Made by a program: the position numbers and the translations under genes. Under the pieces are notes generated by a model, which did not search any database, was not told the origin of the DNA, and saw only the letters and a program-made list of their open reading frames with translations. A stretch of 64,000 nt of DNA from Macrotrachela quadricornifera (lineage: Eukaryota > Rotifera > Eurotatoria > Philodinida > Philodinidae), in contig JAJEKB010020521.1 in the NCBI GenBank assembly GCA_022393335.1, positions 16,490 through 80,489 of the forward strand, read 5' to 3'. Positions 36,702-52,704 of the stretch are shown in pieces. Position 1 is the first letter of the stretch. The number at the start of each line of letters is the position of its first letter.

Positions 36702-37020
36702 CATGTCATCGAAATCGGGTCATTTTTGACGATTAATCGTGATTTGAGCAAAAAAAATCAGCGATTAATGGGCGATTTTCTCATAGTTAAAAAGAATCGG
36801 CAATTAATCGTGATTAATCGCCAAAATTTACCCGATTTCAATGACATGGGAGCAATTACAGTAAGTAGTTTTATTTATACAGTAATCATGTCTTTTATTT
36901 AGACTAAAGCATTAACACCAGTAGGCATTGTGGGAACTGGAATTCTGACAATTGCGTTATACTATTAAAATCGTCCAAGATCGAGAGTGTTAGCGATTAA
37001 TCGTCGATTTTGATGACATG
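36702..37020. repeat. CATGTCAT-ended inverted-repeat element(s) with CGATTAATCG repeats
   Basis: Left end 36702 reads CATGTCATCGAAATCGGGT. An inverted copy ends at 36848, and a second, more diverged inverted end finishes at 37020. Between them the palindromic decamer CGATTAATCG or close variants occurs at least five times. The arrangement fits a 147-bp MITE with a second terminal copy, or a 319-bp element with an internal duplicate end. Confidence 0.6.
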
Positions 37021-37344
37021 GGTATATTATAGAATTCTCAAAAACATAATTCATGATAATTTTCTTGATTCAGTTGGTGCATGCTTAGAAACAAATGTGT
37101 TATGTTGACAAATTTTATTTCATGTGTTTACAAAATGATTTGATAGCATAAATAATGAATAATTAGCAGAATATATATTTCTATATTAAATCAATTTTTT
37201 CTAAAAATATAGGACTATTACAAAACCAGTTACAATCATATTAATATAAATCTATTTTGATTACTGTTTATATATTCGTAATAGATTAATTATTTATTGA
37301 GTTTATTCAAATAAATATTTGTGATAAGATAAGTTCAGAAATGT

Positions 37345-38139
37345 TCATTCGACAACATCATGTTCTGCACGTGGCTTTTCAAGATCACGTGGTGTAAAAG
37401 CTAGTGGTAATAATTCACGAAGTTTATAAGCTTTTGATTCATTTTTTGGATTAACAAGATAAACATCTAACTCAAGACCATGTTCAGCTAATGTTTGTCG
37501 ACATGATCCACATGGAGCAGTAAAACCCACTTCAACATCACTAAAAAAAATAATCAAAAAAGAATATTTTCATATACTTGAAGAAAAGAAATAAACTTAC
37601 GATGTAATAGCTACTTTTGTAAATGAAGTTTCACCTTCTGAAATAGCTTTTACAAGTGCTGTTCGTTCAGCACAAGTAGATAATGCATATGAAGCATTCT
37701 CAATATTACACCCCAAATATATTTTTCCTGATGATGCTAATAAAGCAGCTCCGACTCTAATATGATGAAAAACAACTCTATATTACATATAAATATATCA
37801 AATTCATACCGAAATTTTGAATAAGGAGAATAAGCTTTATGTTTAGCTTCATGAGCGGCATGAAATAATTCTAAAATATTTTACAAATATTTATCTTTTG
37901 ATTTTATTAAATATTATATCAGTAATAATACATTACGAAATAGAATCAAGTTAAAAATTTCTAAATAAAAATGAATCAAAATACATAAAGCGAATTCAAG
38001 AAACATGATATCAATTTAAATCTTATCTCCCATTAAGCAAAAAATTAATTATAGCTATTATACAATGCAATTGAATGCTTGATATTTTACTACCTTCAAG
38101 ATCAGCCGATGGGGGAGCAGGTATAATCTGTTTTTCCAT
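37345..38139 (-). CDS. CDA: Cytidine deaminase, 152 aa
   Basis: Four exons on the minus strand: 38094-38139, 37810-37870, 37601-37756, 37345-37540, phases consistent. The enzyme hydrolyses cytidine and deoxycytidine to uridines in pyrimidine salvage. Zinc and catalytic residues are visible: Cys64 and catalytic Glu66 in NASYALSTCAERTA, then Cys98 and Cys101 in PCGSCRQ, nearly the same numbering as human CDA (146 aa). The substrate-binding GCNIENASY segment is intact. The C-terminus adds about 10 residues (RAEHDVVE). The upstream neighbour, PITPNM, ends about 330 bp away on the same strand. Confidence 0.96.
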
Positions 38140-38470
38140 CTAAACTTGAAAATAAGTTAAATTTTTAATCGAATAAACCAATATAACATATCTTTATATT
38201 GATACATACAATCGTGAAAAAGAAAGAAGGAAAAAAAAATATATATCTTTACATGCAAAGAACATATACAATCCGAAAGAAAAAAAAAAAGAAAGAAATT
38301 AAAATTCAATGCATTAAGACAGCTGTCACTTATCACATAGAGGAACAAAAAAAAACACGAAAATGATCCATTCCATTTCCATATAAACTAATAAATTGTA
38401 ATACAAGACAAATAAAAGATAACGAAATAAATGTTATGGCAAAAAGAAAAAAAAAACACAACAAAAGCAA

Positions 38471-41400
38471 TTATAGTTTTTCAATTGATGAAGGATTATA
38501 AGTATTACTCGTTGTTGTGGTTATATTACGATTAATTCGAGGTGAAATACCACGTGATGGAGCTTCTTTAGATTGTGATGTACTAAATATGAGATGAGGA
38601 TGACGTTGAGAAGTATTTGTATCATCATGAAAATTTAATTTTCGATATGTTAATGGTGCTGATAATGTTTGATCAATAACTGGATGATGTGATGTTGGCA
38701 TTGATATTGTTGAATGAGATGATGGGGAACTTGGTTGATTTGTATTAATAAGTGATGTTGATGATTGTGTAGTTGTAATTGATGATAATTTAGGTAAATT
38801 AAAACAAGCTCGACGTAATAAATGACGAGAATTTGATTTTGATGGTCGAATCATACCCGGTTTAGAAAGCTCAGCTATACAAAATATATATATACATAAT
38901 TAGTATATTTAAAAAATTTTATTTTAATATCTAATTACCTAAATGTAATGCATATCCATCAACAAGAAAATGTGCTTGACCTTGAAAACGATTTTTTATT
39001 TTTCCAACAACAAATATTCGTTCAGCTGGTACATGAATAAATTGATATACAGGTATATCTTTTGATGAACCATATGCAGCAGTTATTATTAAATCAGCAT
39101 TTTCAACTGTCGTTCGTAACATTTCAGATTTATGTTTAATTGGTTCACGTGATATACCATCATTAAATAATGTCATACCTATAAAAAATAAAAATAAAAA
39201 AAATTACAAATAAAATAATTTTTATATATTTAAACCATGAGGAAAATTATGTTGAGCAAGCCAATGAACAACTCGACGTTGTTGAATATCTGGACGTGCA
39301 GTTACATAAATAATAATATATCCTAATTCTTGCCAATATCTATTTAAAAAAAAAAAAAGTATAAAAAAGTTCAAACGTTTATTATTTTCTATTTACCGTA
39401 CGACATCTACAGCACCTGGTCGTACTTTTGGATCATGATGACTAACTGAAAAACTTGAAGTAAATGCTCCATCAATACTAAATATAACTGCTTCACTCTT
39501 TGGTGGTAATACAGTTAAATACAGATCGACTGTTGTATGATCACCACTAGAAAAAAAAACGAAAAAGATCTTTTTATATACTTAAAAACAATCTTCATAC
39601 CGAACAACAAGTTTAACAGGATGTAATCCTAAAGGTAATTTTTTATTATCTGGAATTGTATATCGTATACGACCATGAGCATCTGTTTCAACAGTATCCA
39701 GTAATCTCCATTCTCCATATGGTGCTGATCTCATAACATAAATATCAATTTTTTCATTAGCTAAACAAACCATATCAATAGGTCCATAATGAAATTTTGC
39801 ATAAAATGTTTGTGGTCGTGCATCAACAACCATTGTATCATTTCCTCGATGATTTGGTGCTAAATTCTAAAAAAAACACCAATTTACTAATAATTAAAAA
39901 ACAAGAAATAAAAATTCTACTCGTATTTTAACAGTTGTTGTACGATGTAACCAACGTTCTGTTGGTTTAGTAGGAGAAAATGAACATGAATTCGAACTTG
40001 TTTGACTATTAAATAAATGTATATGTTCCTGATTACGTGTAATCTATTTTAAAAAAAAATAATTAATTAAAAAGTAATTAAATAAATACGAATAATTACA
40101 TTTCGTAAAATAAATGACATAACATCACGTGATTCCCAATAACTTGAATGAAAAACAATTGGTAAAACATGTGTAGGTTGACTCATTAATGATTCTGGAC
40201 AATAAACAATATGATCAACACGTCTTGTTCCCCACCATGTTTGTCGAACTAAAATTAAATAAAAATTTCTATTTAATATTAAATAAAATCTCCTTTTTTT
40301 TTTACTATCAGAAAAAAGTGTATTAAGGTCATTTGGTGAACGATTTGTATTATAATTTAAAAATAATTTTGAATGTTGATGAACATATTCAACTATTTAA
40401 TTAAAAAGAAAAATTTTAATTTACATGATAGAATTTTCTTTTACCAAGTAAGGTTGATTCTCCATCACCTAAAGGAAATTGTGAATAACGAGGAATACAA
40501 CATGGAGGTATATGACTAAATTCGGATTGTATTAATGGTTCTATACGAGATGCATTTGGATCACAGGCATGAAATAAATTATATAATTGTCCACAACATG
40601 GACGAACAACTAATTTATATTTAAAAAAAAAAAAAAAGAAAAATTCGATATATATTAATAAGAAAAAAATTAAAATTGATTACCATTATCAGTAAGCATT
40701 TTTCGATAAGCAAGAATAAGTGAAAGAGGTGAGCCAAATGAAAAAAATTCATTTACATCAAATGCTAATATTAAACCATAATTTTCTTGTCGAATACGAA
40801 GACTATCACCAGCACGTGATCTAATTCAAATATTTATTAAAGAAAAAATTTTTTAATTGATATCTTACATATTATCGCTTATATCAAGAGTATCATTTGT
40901 TGCAGTACGTTTTGCATTTGATCGATATGATGATTGTCCTGAGCCACTGTCATTATTATCATTTTGAGCTCGTTTAGTAAGTGCAGGTGTACGTGGTGTT
41001 GTTGTATCTTACGAAAAAAAAAATAATAAAAATTTAATATTCAACAAGAATGGTAAGTTGTATGCTGAAGTTCAATAACTTGAAAAAGTCGAAAATTATA
41101 ATGCACTAATATTAAAAAGACCTTTTTAATATCATAATAACAAATCTTAATAGATTCCCGTAGGCGCTGCAGTACTACATATTTTTCCCAAGAAAGAATA
41201 AAAATATTTGACTGTATTCCATACTGTGATAGAATATCGCTGGAAGGGTACATTCTCAAACTGTATTTTGATCGCTTTTGCAGATTAATCTTAGAAACAT
41301 TTATCAGTCTCTAATTTCATTAGATTACCTTCACCATATAATGAAGTTGCATCATCTAATGTACGATTTAAACATAAAGCATCATATGCTAGTATTGCAC

Positions 41401-44050
41401 CATTAGCATCTCCAATAATAATAACCTAATATATAAATTGTTCATGTTTTTTTTCTTATACAAAATTTCTCATTCATTTTTTTTCTCACTTGTCCAGAAA
41501 AATATTTTCCTTCTTTTGATGATATAAATTCTTGATAAACTTTATTTGCTGATGCAACAGCATTTGTTAATGTTGTTTGATAACCAGGATTTGATGTAGC
41601 GAATAATGGTATTGCATTTATTGGTAATGTTTCACTTTGTGATATATCATATGTCATATTTAAAGCACCATATGGTGATAAATTATTAAGTAGATTTATA
41701 GCTTCAATACATATGGAACGACATTCAACAAAACGTATGGCTATTTTGCCTTCTACACGTGAATAATGATTTCTTATGACAGTTTCAAATGTTGAACGAA
41801 AAGTGAGAAAATCAGTTTTTTTTGCACTAACAAATGCTTCTTCAGTTGAAAATACATTACCTAATTTTAATAATTAGAAGATATATTTTCTTTAAAATAA
41901 TAGATTTTAAAAAGAAAAAAGGTAACTAACCACCATAAAAAATAAGTATAAGAATTTCAATAGTACATTTATTACTAATATCATCTGATGTTGATGATTC
42001 ATATGTTCGTTCATCATCATCTAAACTTGAGTGATGAGAGCCTGAATGTGTCGAATCACTTAATTGAATATCTTCCATTGAATTTATCAGATTACGAGAT
42101 GTACGTGAATTTGATATGCCTTCCAAATAAGCTAGAAAAAGAAAAGAAAATTTATTCAAACTAATATATGAATTCTACATAATAAGAATTCGTTGTATGT
42201 ATCTTAGAATGTAGAGAATTAATAGCTAATTTATAAGACCAATGAAGCTTATTATATATCCCTAGAGATTTTGACAATCATATATTTTTAATTGAAATAA
42301 TAATTAAGGCCAACTATAATATGCCTTTAGGATCTTTTACTTTTAAAAATATACTTGTTATATTTAATATGATACTGATAATAATCAATGATTATTTCTT
42401 TTTTTTTTTTTTCATTAAAATAATCTTACATTCAGCATCAAAAAATTCATCATCAGCTGCTTCATCTCTTGATAATGGTGGTACAGGAAATGAATTAATT
42501 CTTGGTCTACTAGCATTAATATTATCGATAGACATCTGTCGACTACGTTTTTTTGTCAATGGTTGATTGATATCATCTGTTGTTTCAGTTGATTTTATAA
42601 TATTATCATTTTCATTAATTGAATTTGTTAATGATAAACGAATATTTTCATTTTGAAATTGTGCCATACGTTTATTTAATTCACGTTGTGTTTCATCTTC
42701 TAAACGTCTTATATCAGCTAATGTTAAACCTTGATATTCATCTTGCCAACACCATGCTTGACGATGTGCTCGTAATATTGTTTTACGTAAAGCTTATATT
42801 AAATAAATAAAAATATTTTAATTAAATATATATTTAATTGTTACCTATTTCATGAATAAATCTTTCACATCTACTTTGCATACCCCAATAACGAAATTCT
42901 GCTCGACATAATTTATATGCACACATTACAGATTCTTTTCGTGCAGTTTTTTTTTTTTGTTCAAACCAATCCGATGATAAAGGTCCTCGTCCTAAATAAA
43001 ATAATTAATTTTTCCTAGATTTAACATGCAACTAGATAATGACTATGGAAGTCATGTTTAGAATAAGTTTGACAAATCAAAAACGGATAAATTTGATGTA
43101 TTCTAGTTAGTCGTTGTAATGTTACAGACACGGAAGAAAAAAAAACTGAGATAATTGTTGAATGTATTTACATGATGAATCTTCTTGAACAGCTCATCTA
43201 TTATACCCTCTTTAATAGAAGAAAATTTTTAACAAACCTGTTTTTTCTGATCGAAATATTGCTGGATTTTCAGCTGGAATATCTGGTAATGGTTGACTAT
43301 GAACAATATCAAGAAATTCTAGATAAATAAAAAGAAAATATTTTTAAATCTAATTTATTTTTTTATTCATTATAAAAATACAAACCAACAACACGTTGAT
43401 CAATTTCTTGTGGTTTTAAATTAAATATATTTTCTTGTGTACCAAAATCAGCTTGATAACATGTTTCAACTTCAAGTACAAAACGATCTATAAATGGACA
43501 ACGATAACGTGTTTTTGTATATGGATATGCATTCCATGCTTCTTCTTCAATTTTCATTGCACTTGCTGGTAATATTGCTTTAAACCAACCAGGTAAATGA
43601 CGTTCAATATGATAGATTTTAAATGTATATTGTCCATTACCACCTGGTCCATTTATATATGGTTCATTTTTAATTATTTCAACGCCACTACCAGATGAAT
43701 TTGTTTCTTCACGACTTTTTTTCTAAAAATTATTTATTTATAAATATAAACAAAAATCAATAAAAAAATATAAATCTAGTTAATTTTTTTAGTAATGAAT
43801 TAAAACGATTAGATTATTTCTAAAGAAGAGCAAAAATTACTCATGCAGCAGTGAGCCCTTTGGTTTTTTTTATTATTTTACCTCTGAAGTATCTAAAATA
43901 ATTCAGTTTTTAATATATATATATATTGATATTCTATATAAACAAAAAAAAAACAAAACAATCATCACCTACCACAATCATATATAATTGAGCAATTCGA
44001 TATTCATCGACGGTCATAGGTACCGGAATACGATATTCTTTAATAAGCAT
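38471..44050 (-). CDS. PITPNM: Membrane-associated phosphatidylinositol transfer protein (PITPNM/RdgB), 1212 aa
   Basis: 19 exons: 43973-44050, 43386-43722, 43238-43318, 42845-42991, 42430-42792, 41931-42131, 41490-41860, 41329-41425, 40869-41007, 40684-40820, 40445-40609, 40306-40392, 40100-40248, 39921-40043, 39601-39866, 39397-39546, 39236-39339, 38939-39178, 38471-38874; every phase agrees. The family moves PI and phosphatidic acid at ER-plasma membrane contacts. Domains: PITP (about 1-255, starting MLIKEYRIPVPMTVDEYR), FFAT motif DDEFFDAE (about 329-336) that binds VAP on the ER, lipase-like/DDHD region (about 525-790), LNS2 (about 890-1075; KVRPGAVDVV, ARPDIQQRRVV). The family's GDSxGG is GDANGA here, so the serine is lost. 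Ser/Thr-rich tail. Human PITPNM1 is 1244 aa. Confidence 0.95.
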
Positions 44051-46288
44051 ATTTTTCGAATAAATTAATGTAATATAATAATATTTGTGAATAAAAAGAA
44101 GACATCTATTGTATTATTTTTGTCGTCTGTCATTACAGATTTGTTATGTGTGTGGATCATCTAAAATCACTAGAGAAATAATAGACGATTCTTTTTTTCT
44201 CCTTCTGTTTCCTATTCTTATGTTTTCTTTGCCTTCCTATCTGTCGTTTTCTCGAACCAATGATGATGAGAAATAAAAAAAAAAAAAAAGCAGAAATAAA
44301 CGAGAGAAAGAGAGAAGAAGAAGAAAACGACGATGATGACTGATTTATTCTCTGTTTTGCCCACATGTCAAAACATACTCGAGGCATAATCGTCTTCCCG
44401 AAAACGGTCGTCGTCGTCGTCTTATTTTCTCCTCCTACTCATTCGTTTTCTTCTTTATCGTCATCCTCTCACGCCATCCGCAAAAATAAATTAACTATGA
44501 TTCCATCGAAATATATTTTCCAATGAATTATACTTTTTTTTTTTAAATATGTAGTCTATATTAAATGACTACTTATTAACAAATCGAGGGAAAAGTTAAT
44601 GATGCTTAATAAAAATTCATTCGCATGTATATGTTGTAATTAAAAGAGTTTATGTGTAATGTTTGGAAAAAAAAATAAAAGAAATTACCTATTTATTTTA
44701 GTTCTTAAATTTTAGATCAATATAATTACACCTGAAGGCAAAAAAAAACTAAATTTTTATTAAATAATGCATTACGATCACTAATAATAATAAAAATGCT
44801 AAGAGGCAATGAATAATGAATAAATAATATAATATAAAAGCATGAATTATTATTATGATTTATTTCTATAGACTTTTATCATGTATTAAATAAGAAAATA
44901 TTTTGTTAATAAGCATAAACTGAATTTAAATTAACAATACAAAAAAAAAAAAAAAAAAAGAATTTTTTATTTAAAAGATTATTAAATATTCAATAATATT
45001 TTCTTTTTCTTTAATAAAATAGTTGCAATATACAGAAATAATTTAAATACGTGTCTAATTAAATAAATACAAGGATTATGATAAAATTTCTTTGTTTGCT
45101 ATGAAATATTTATTAGAAAAACAATTTATTATATTTCAATCGAAACAGAGAAAAAAAAAAACCTAGTGAATGACTGATCGATTTGATTTTCTTATATACA
45201 AAGAGTCACAAGGTCAATATTGACGTCAATGTTGTTCATAAATGTTTTATATGAATATATAGCAAGAAAATTTCATTAATAAATAACTAAGAAAAAAAAA
45301 AAACAAACTAATATAGTTAGATTTTCTTTTAATATATTATCGAAAAACTTTTCATGTTTGTTAAATGAAGGAAAAACTAAATAGTCATAGTTAGTTCAAC
45401 ATCCATTTTCAACGTATGAACAGATAATTACTTGAATAATTAAATAGATTTAATATAATATGACAGATCGTTTCAGTAATGATTTAAAAAAAAAAGAGAG
45501 AACAGAAAATCTTAAGAACTGATTTAAATGATATAATAAGCAAAAATGATGTATTTCTATTGATTGAAATCATTATTTATAAGAAAATTCTTATTTCCGG
45601 AAATAAATATATTTAAACATGTACATTTATATGAGAAGTTTTCTCTAGGATAATATTGGCTTTTATTATTGTTTTATTAGATTAATATATAGATAAGATC
45701 GATAGTATTTTTTAGTTCGTTTATAATGATATTTATTCTTAAATTTCCTTAATTCAATGCAATCTATTTTACATATTTAATACTAAAAAAAAAACATGAT
45801 GTAATTATCACAAGTAAAAATTTTTTTTTTTGAGTATATTGTTAAGATTAACTTTGTTTATCTTAATGATTCATAAAAATGCAATGAAATACAAGAATAT
45901 AAACAATAAAAAAGGTCAAAGACGATGACCTATTACCGGAAATAATTTATACTAATTGTAAAAACACGTTTTTTTGTCGTTTTTTTTATAATCTAACAAT
46001 AGTTTGATAATTAACTATGATTGAGAAGAAAAGAAAAAGTTGTTTCTTATTACCTGTATATACATTTATCTTTATTATAAATTTATATATATATATCTGA
46101 AATATAGAAAGACAAAAGAATGTTTCTTTTTTTTTTATCTATTGATATAATATATTTACACATATATTCACAAGACAAGAATATTTTAGAAAAATAAAGT
46201 TATATTCCTTTTTTTAAATCTTTTACATGAAAGAAAAAAAATTTATAAATAGATAAGAATGTTTTATATATTTGAAAAAAAAACAATA
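44051..46288. other. Intergenic, AT-rich, many homopolymer runs
   Basis: PITPNM 5' flank, then low-complexity DNA up to the RNF185 stop codon. CT/GA-rich tracts around 44170-44470 and an A-run of about 19 at 44941-44959. The 76-codon frame 44157-44387 is low-complexity and not called. Confidence 0.5.
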
Positions 46289-47087
46289 TTAATTAAAAAT
46301 AATAAACAAAATCACAGCAAATGCAATGACTAAAAATACACGTGATAATAATTCATGTTGATAACGTTCAGGTGCTACTAAAAGAAAATAATAATTTGAA
46401 TTATTTTATCATAAATAAAATTAAATATATTACATGGAGTTGAATTATAATCTGTATTATGTATTGTAAATAGACCAAATGGAAATGCACCAACACCAAA
46501 TGACATATGAAAATTAATTCCATCAGCAAATCCATAATTCTAATAGAAATAAATAATTTTCTTTTTTTTTTTCTAAATTTTTATTTTATATACTCGATTT
46601 TCTTGTGGTTCTTGTCTTGAACCAGCTGGTCTTGGTGGTATAGTATCTCTAAATTAAATTATTTAAAAATTCTTTTAAAACAAAAAAGAAAACTAAAGAA
46701 GAAATTTTCTAAACCGTGGATCACTTTGTGGAGAATTTCGTCCATATATTGGAATTAATTTTTCACGTGAAATACTACTTTTACATACTGGACATGTTGG
46801 ATTATGTGCACGAGTTTCTAACCATTGATGAATACATGGCCAACAAAATAAATGACCACATAAAGATAAAACAGCATCATGAGCTGTTTCTAAACAAATC
46901 TATATATATAAAATTAAATATTTTTTTTTGTTTTAGTAATTAATAAAATAGATAATAATAATAAATTTACATTGCAGTCGAAACCTGAATCTTTATCATT
47001 ATTTGAAGATGTTTTATTTTCATTATTACTATTAGAAGATGATGAACTATTATTATTTTCCGTAGATTTTCTTTCTGTTGATGCCAT
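46289..47087 (-). CDS. RNF185: RNF185/RNF5-type ER E3 ubiquitin ligase, 183 aa
   Basis: Five exons: 46971-47087, 46715-46899, 46594-46648, 46434-46539, 46289-46377. This small membrane RING ligase acts in ER-associated degradation. After a Ser/Asn-rich N-terminus, the C3HC4 RING starts at FDCNICLE (Cys38, Cys41), continues [14 protein letters not shown] and ends TCPVCKSSI, followed by the family's KLIPIYGR. Two C-terminal hydrophobic segments follow, [13 protein letters not shown] and [16 protein letters not shown], the second ending at the C-terminus. Human RNF185 is 192 aa. The last intron ends TTTTAGTAG, a tandem NAG acceptor, so two forms differing by one residue are possible. RNF5 is the alternative name. 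Confidence 0.92.
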
Positions 47088-47382
47088 TGAATAAAAATCT
47101 GGAAAAAAACTATAGAAATTTTGTGCAAATTATTGTAGAAATTTGAGAAGATAACTCAATGTATTAAGCGCAGAACATAGATAATGTTTTCTTATTAATT
47201 GATTGGTTTGTTTTATACCATTAACAATCAACAAAAATCTCTAACTCATATTATAACCAATAGAAACTAAAAAAGCGACAAGCTTGCCAAGGACAATGTT
47301 AAATAAAATATAGAAAATAATCAATAGTTAACATAAAAATTTATTTAAGTGATCTATTTGAAAACAAAAAAAAAACACATGT

Positions 47383-48555
47383 TTATTTCTCTTTGAGTTC
47401 TGGAGCAGAAGAATGTTTATCATCATAATTAATAATACATTGAGGTAATTCATTTTTTAATAGTTTTATTACCACATCATGATTTTTTATATTTGGTAAA
47501 CGAGCCATATTAATATGTTTTAAATTTCTAAAAATGAAAGCTTTTAAAATTGAGTAGTACTTTAAAATTTTACATACTTCAAACCAGCTAAATAAGCAAG
47601 ACCATTGTCAGTTATTTGAACTAAATCAATAAGTGCAATAGTTTCTAATGTATTTTTTACTTTATTACATCGAGCAATAGAACCTAAATAAATAACATTC
47701 AATAAATGAATATTAAATAAATTCTACATACTATCATCAATTTGATCACATTTTTCTAAATGAATTTTTTTCAAATCAGTAAGTCCATCTATATAAAAAT
47801 ATTGAGTAAATTAATTGAATATACTAATAAAATAATTAAATAACCTAAATAAGCAAAACCTTCAGATGTAATACATGCTTTAATAGCTTGAATTTCTTCG
47901 ATTTTAAATTGTCCAGGAGCTCCAAATGGTAATGCTTTATAATTCGATGTTAATGAACCCCAATTTTTAAAACGTACAGAACCACCACATCGTAATAACC
48001 ATTCAGCACAAGCACGATCAGGACCAATTTCTTCTACACGTTTTCGATCATATCTAAAAACAATGAACATATATATTTAGACTACAAATATTATGATGAA
48101 ATTTTAGTCGTTCTAATTAACTCATTGAACTCTAATATCCGCAACTATTTAATTTCATGTCGGTTTATTTGTTCTTAATAATCATGCATAAAAAATACAA
48201 ATATTTTCCTTTGAAGTTTATTTTTAGTTTATTTAGAGTTACACATGCAAAGATAATACGAGATTTTCCTAAGACAATTAATTTTTCAAGTAATATGTTA
48301 TACAAATCTCATGACATATAAGACAAAGACTTTTTCTATACAATAAAATTTAATTAGTTTTGACAAATCAACGTATTAAATTTTGAATAAAGATGAATTG
48401 ATATTCGAATTTTATTTCAATTTATTAAATGATATGTTTAAATAAAACATACCTTACTTATTCCAAATAATATTTAATGAACTCCAAAATTGTCGATAAT
48501 TAATCGATAATGGTATATTATTAAATGTTATACGTTTAGGGAATATGATTGTCAT
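47383..48555 (-). CDS. DMAC2L: ATP synthase subunit s / DMAC2L-like protein, 204 aa
   Basis: Five exons: 48458-48555, 47845-48053, 47732-47788, 47578-47683, 47383-47527, all phases agreeing. DMAC2L (ATP5S, coupling factor B) is a leucine-rich-repeat mitochondrial protein associated with respiratory assembly. The diagnostic run is FWSSLNIIWNK then YDRKRVEEIGPDRACAEWLLRCGG, then LPFGAPGQFKIEEIQAI; LRR units follow (GLTDLKKIHLEKCDQIDD, ITDNGLAYLAGL). The N-terminus MTIIFPKRITF is basic and hydrophobic, in line with mitochondrial targeting. Human protein is about 200 aa. Its stop is about 300 bp from the RNF185 start on the same strand. Confidence 0.92.
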
Positions 48556-49155
48556 CTAGAATAATCAATACCAAAGATATTCTTTTATCGTATTCGAAAT
48601 CAATAATTCAGTTTTTAAGTGATAAAAATATTGATTTTCACTTGATATTTATAACGATGATTGATATGATTAAGATTTGATTTTTATTTATTATAAAAGA
48701 AATTCTTCGACAGAATAATATGATGTATAAACTATTAATATTTTATCAAAATTGAATTTTGAATTCAATCGATATGATTGTATAGCATACAAATGAATAT
48801 GAATAATAAATTTGCATAATATTTCAAATTAATTCGATTATTAAATTTAATTTTCAGCCATTAATAAATATTATGTTGTTTCGATTCTTTTTTCTATGAA
48901 ATTATTCAGAGATATTTAAGATTTCGATGTGAGAGTCTTAGTGCATATATATATAGATTTATCTTGTCTTTTTAATGCACAATTGATTTGAAAATAATCG
49001 ATATGTCTATACAAATGAAAAATCAGAATCAATCTTCAAATTTTTCTGTCTTTTTTTAAAATAAAAACATTCTTGTTTAATAACAAATTCTTGTTTTCTT
49101 TTTTTTCAAACGATAGTTATTTTAAAACAAAACAACAGATATTTATTTAAAAGAA
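48556..49155. other. Intergenic between DMAC2L-like and lysyl-tRNA synthetase genes
   Basis: 600 bp of AT-rich sequence with no supported gene; it carries the DMAC2L promoter and the synthetase 3' end. Confidence 0.5.
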
Positions 49156-52493
<3,338 letters not shown>

Positions 52494-52704
52494 TTTATTT
52501 CTTTTTTTCAATAAAAGAAAATGATGAAATCTATCTACAATTAAATAATAATACCATAGAAATAACAAACAAACAAAAAGAAATTAACACAAGATTTTAT
52601 TTTTCTTTTTTTTAGATTTCATAAGACAAAAAAACTGAATCAAATACAAATAAGATATGTCATTCAACTTACTAATATACATAACAAGAACAAAAATATA
52701 CACT

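Noticed and set aside
43885..43900. 11-nt microexon (ATACTTCAGAG) in the PITPNM gene
   Set aside because: Including it breaks the frame; joining 43973 directly to 43722 gives the conserved LYMI-V-KKSREE sequence in phase.
44157..44387. 76-codon minus-strand frame upstream of PITPNM
   Set aside because: Ser/Phe and Lys/Arg low-complexity arising from CT/GA tracts.
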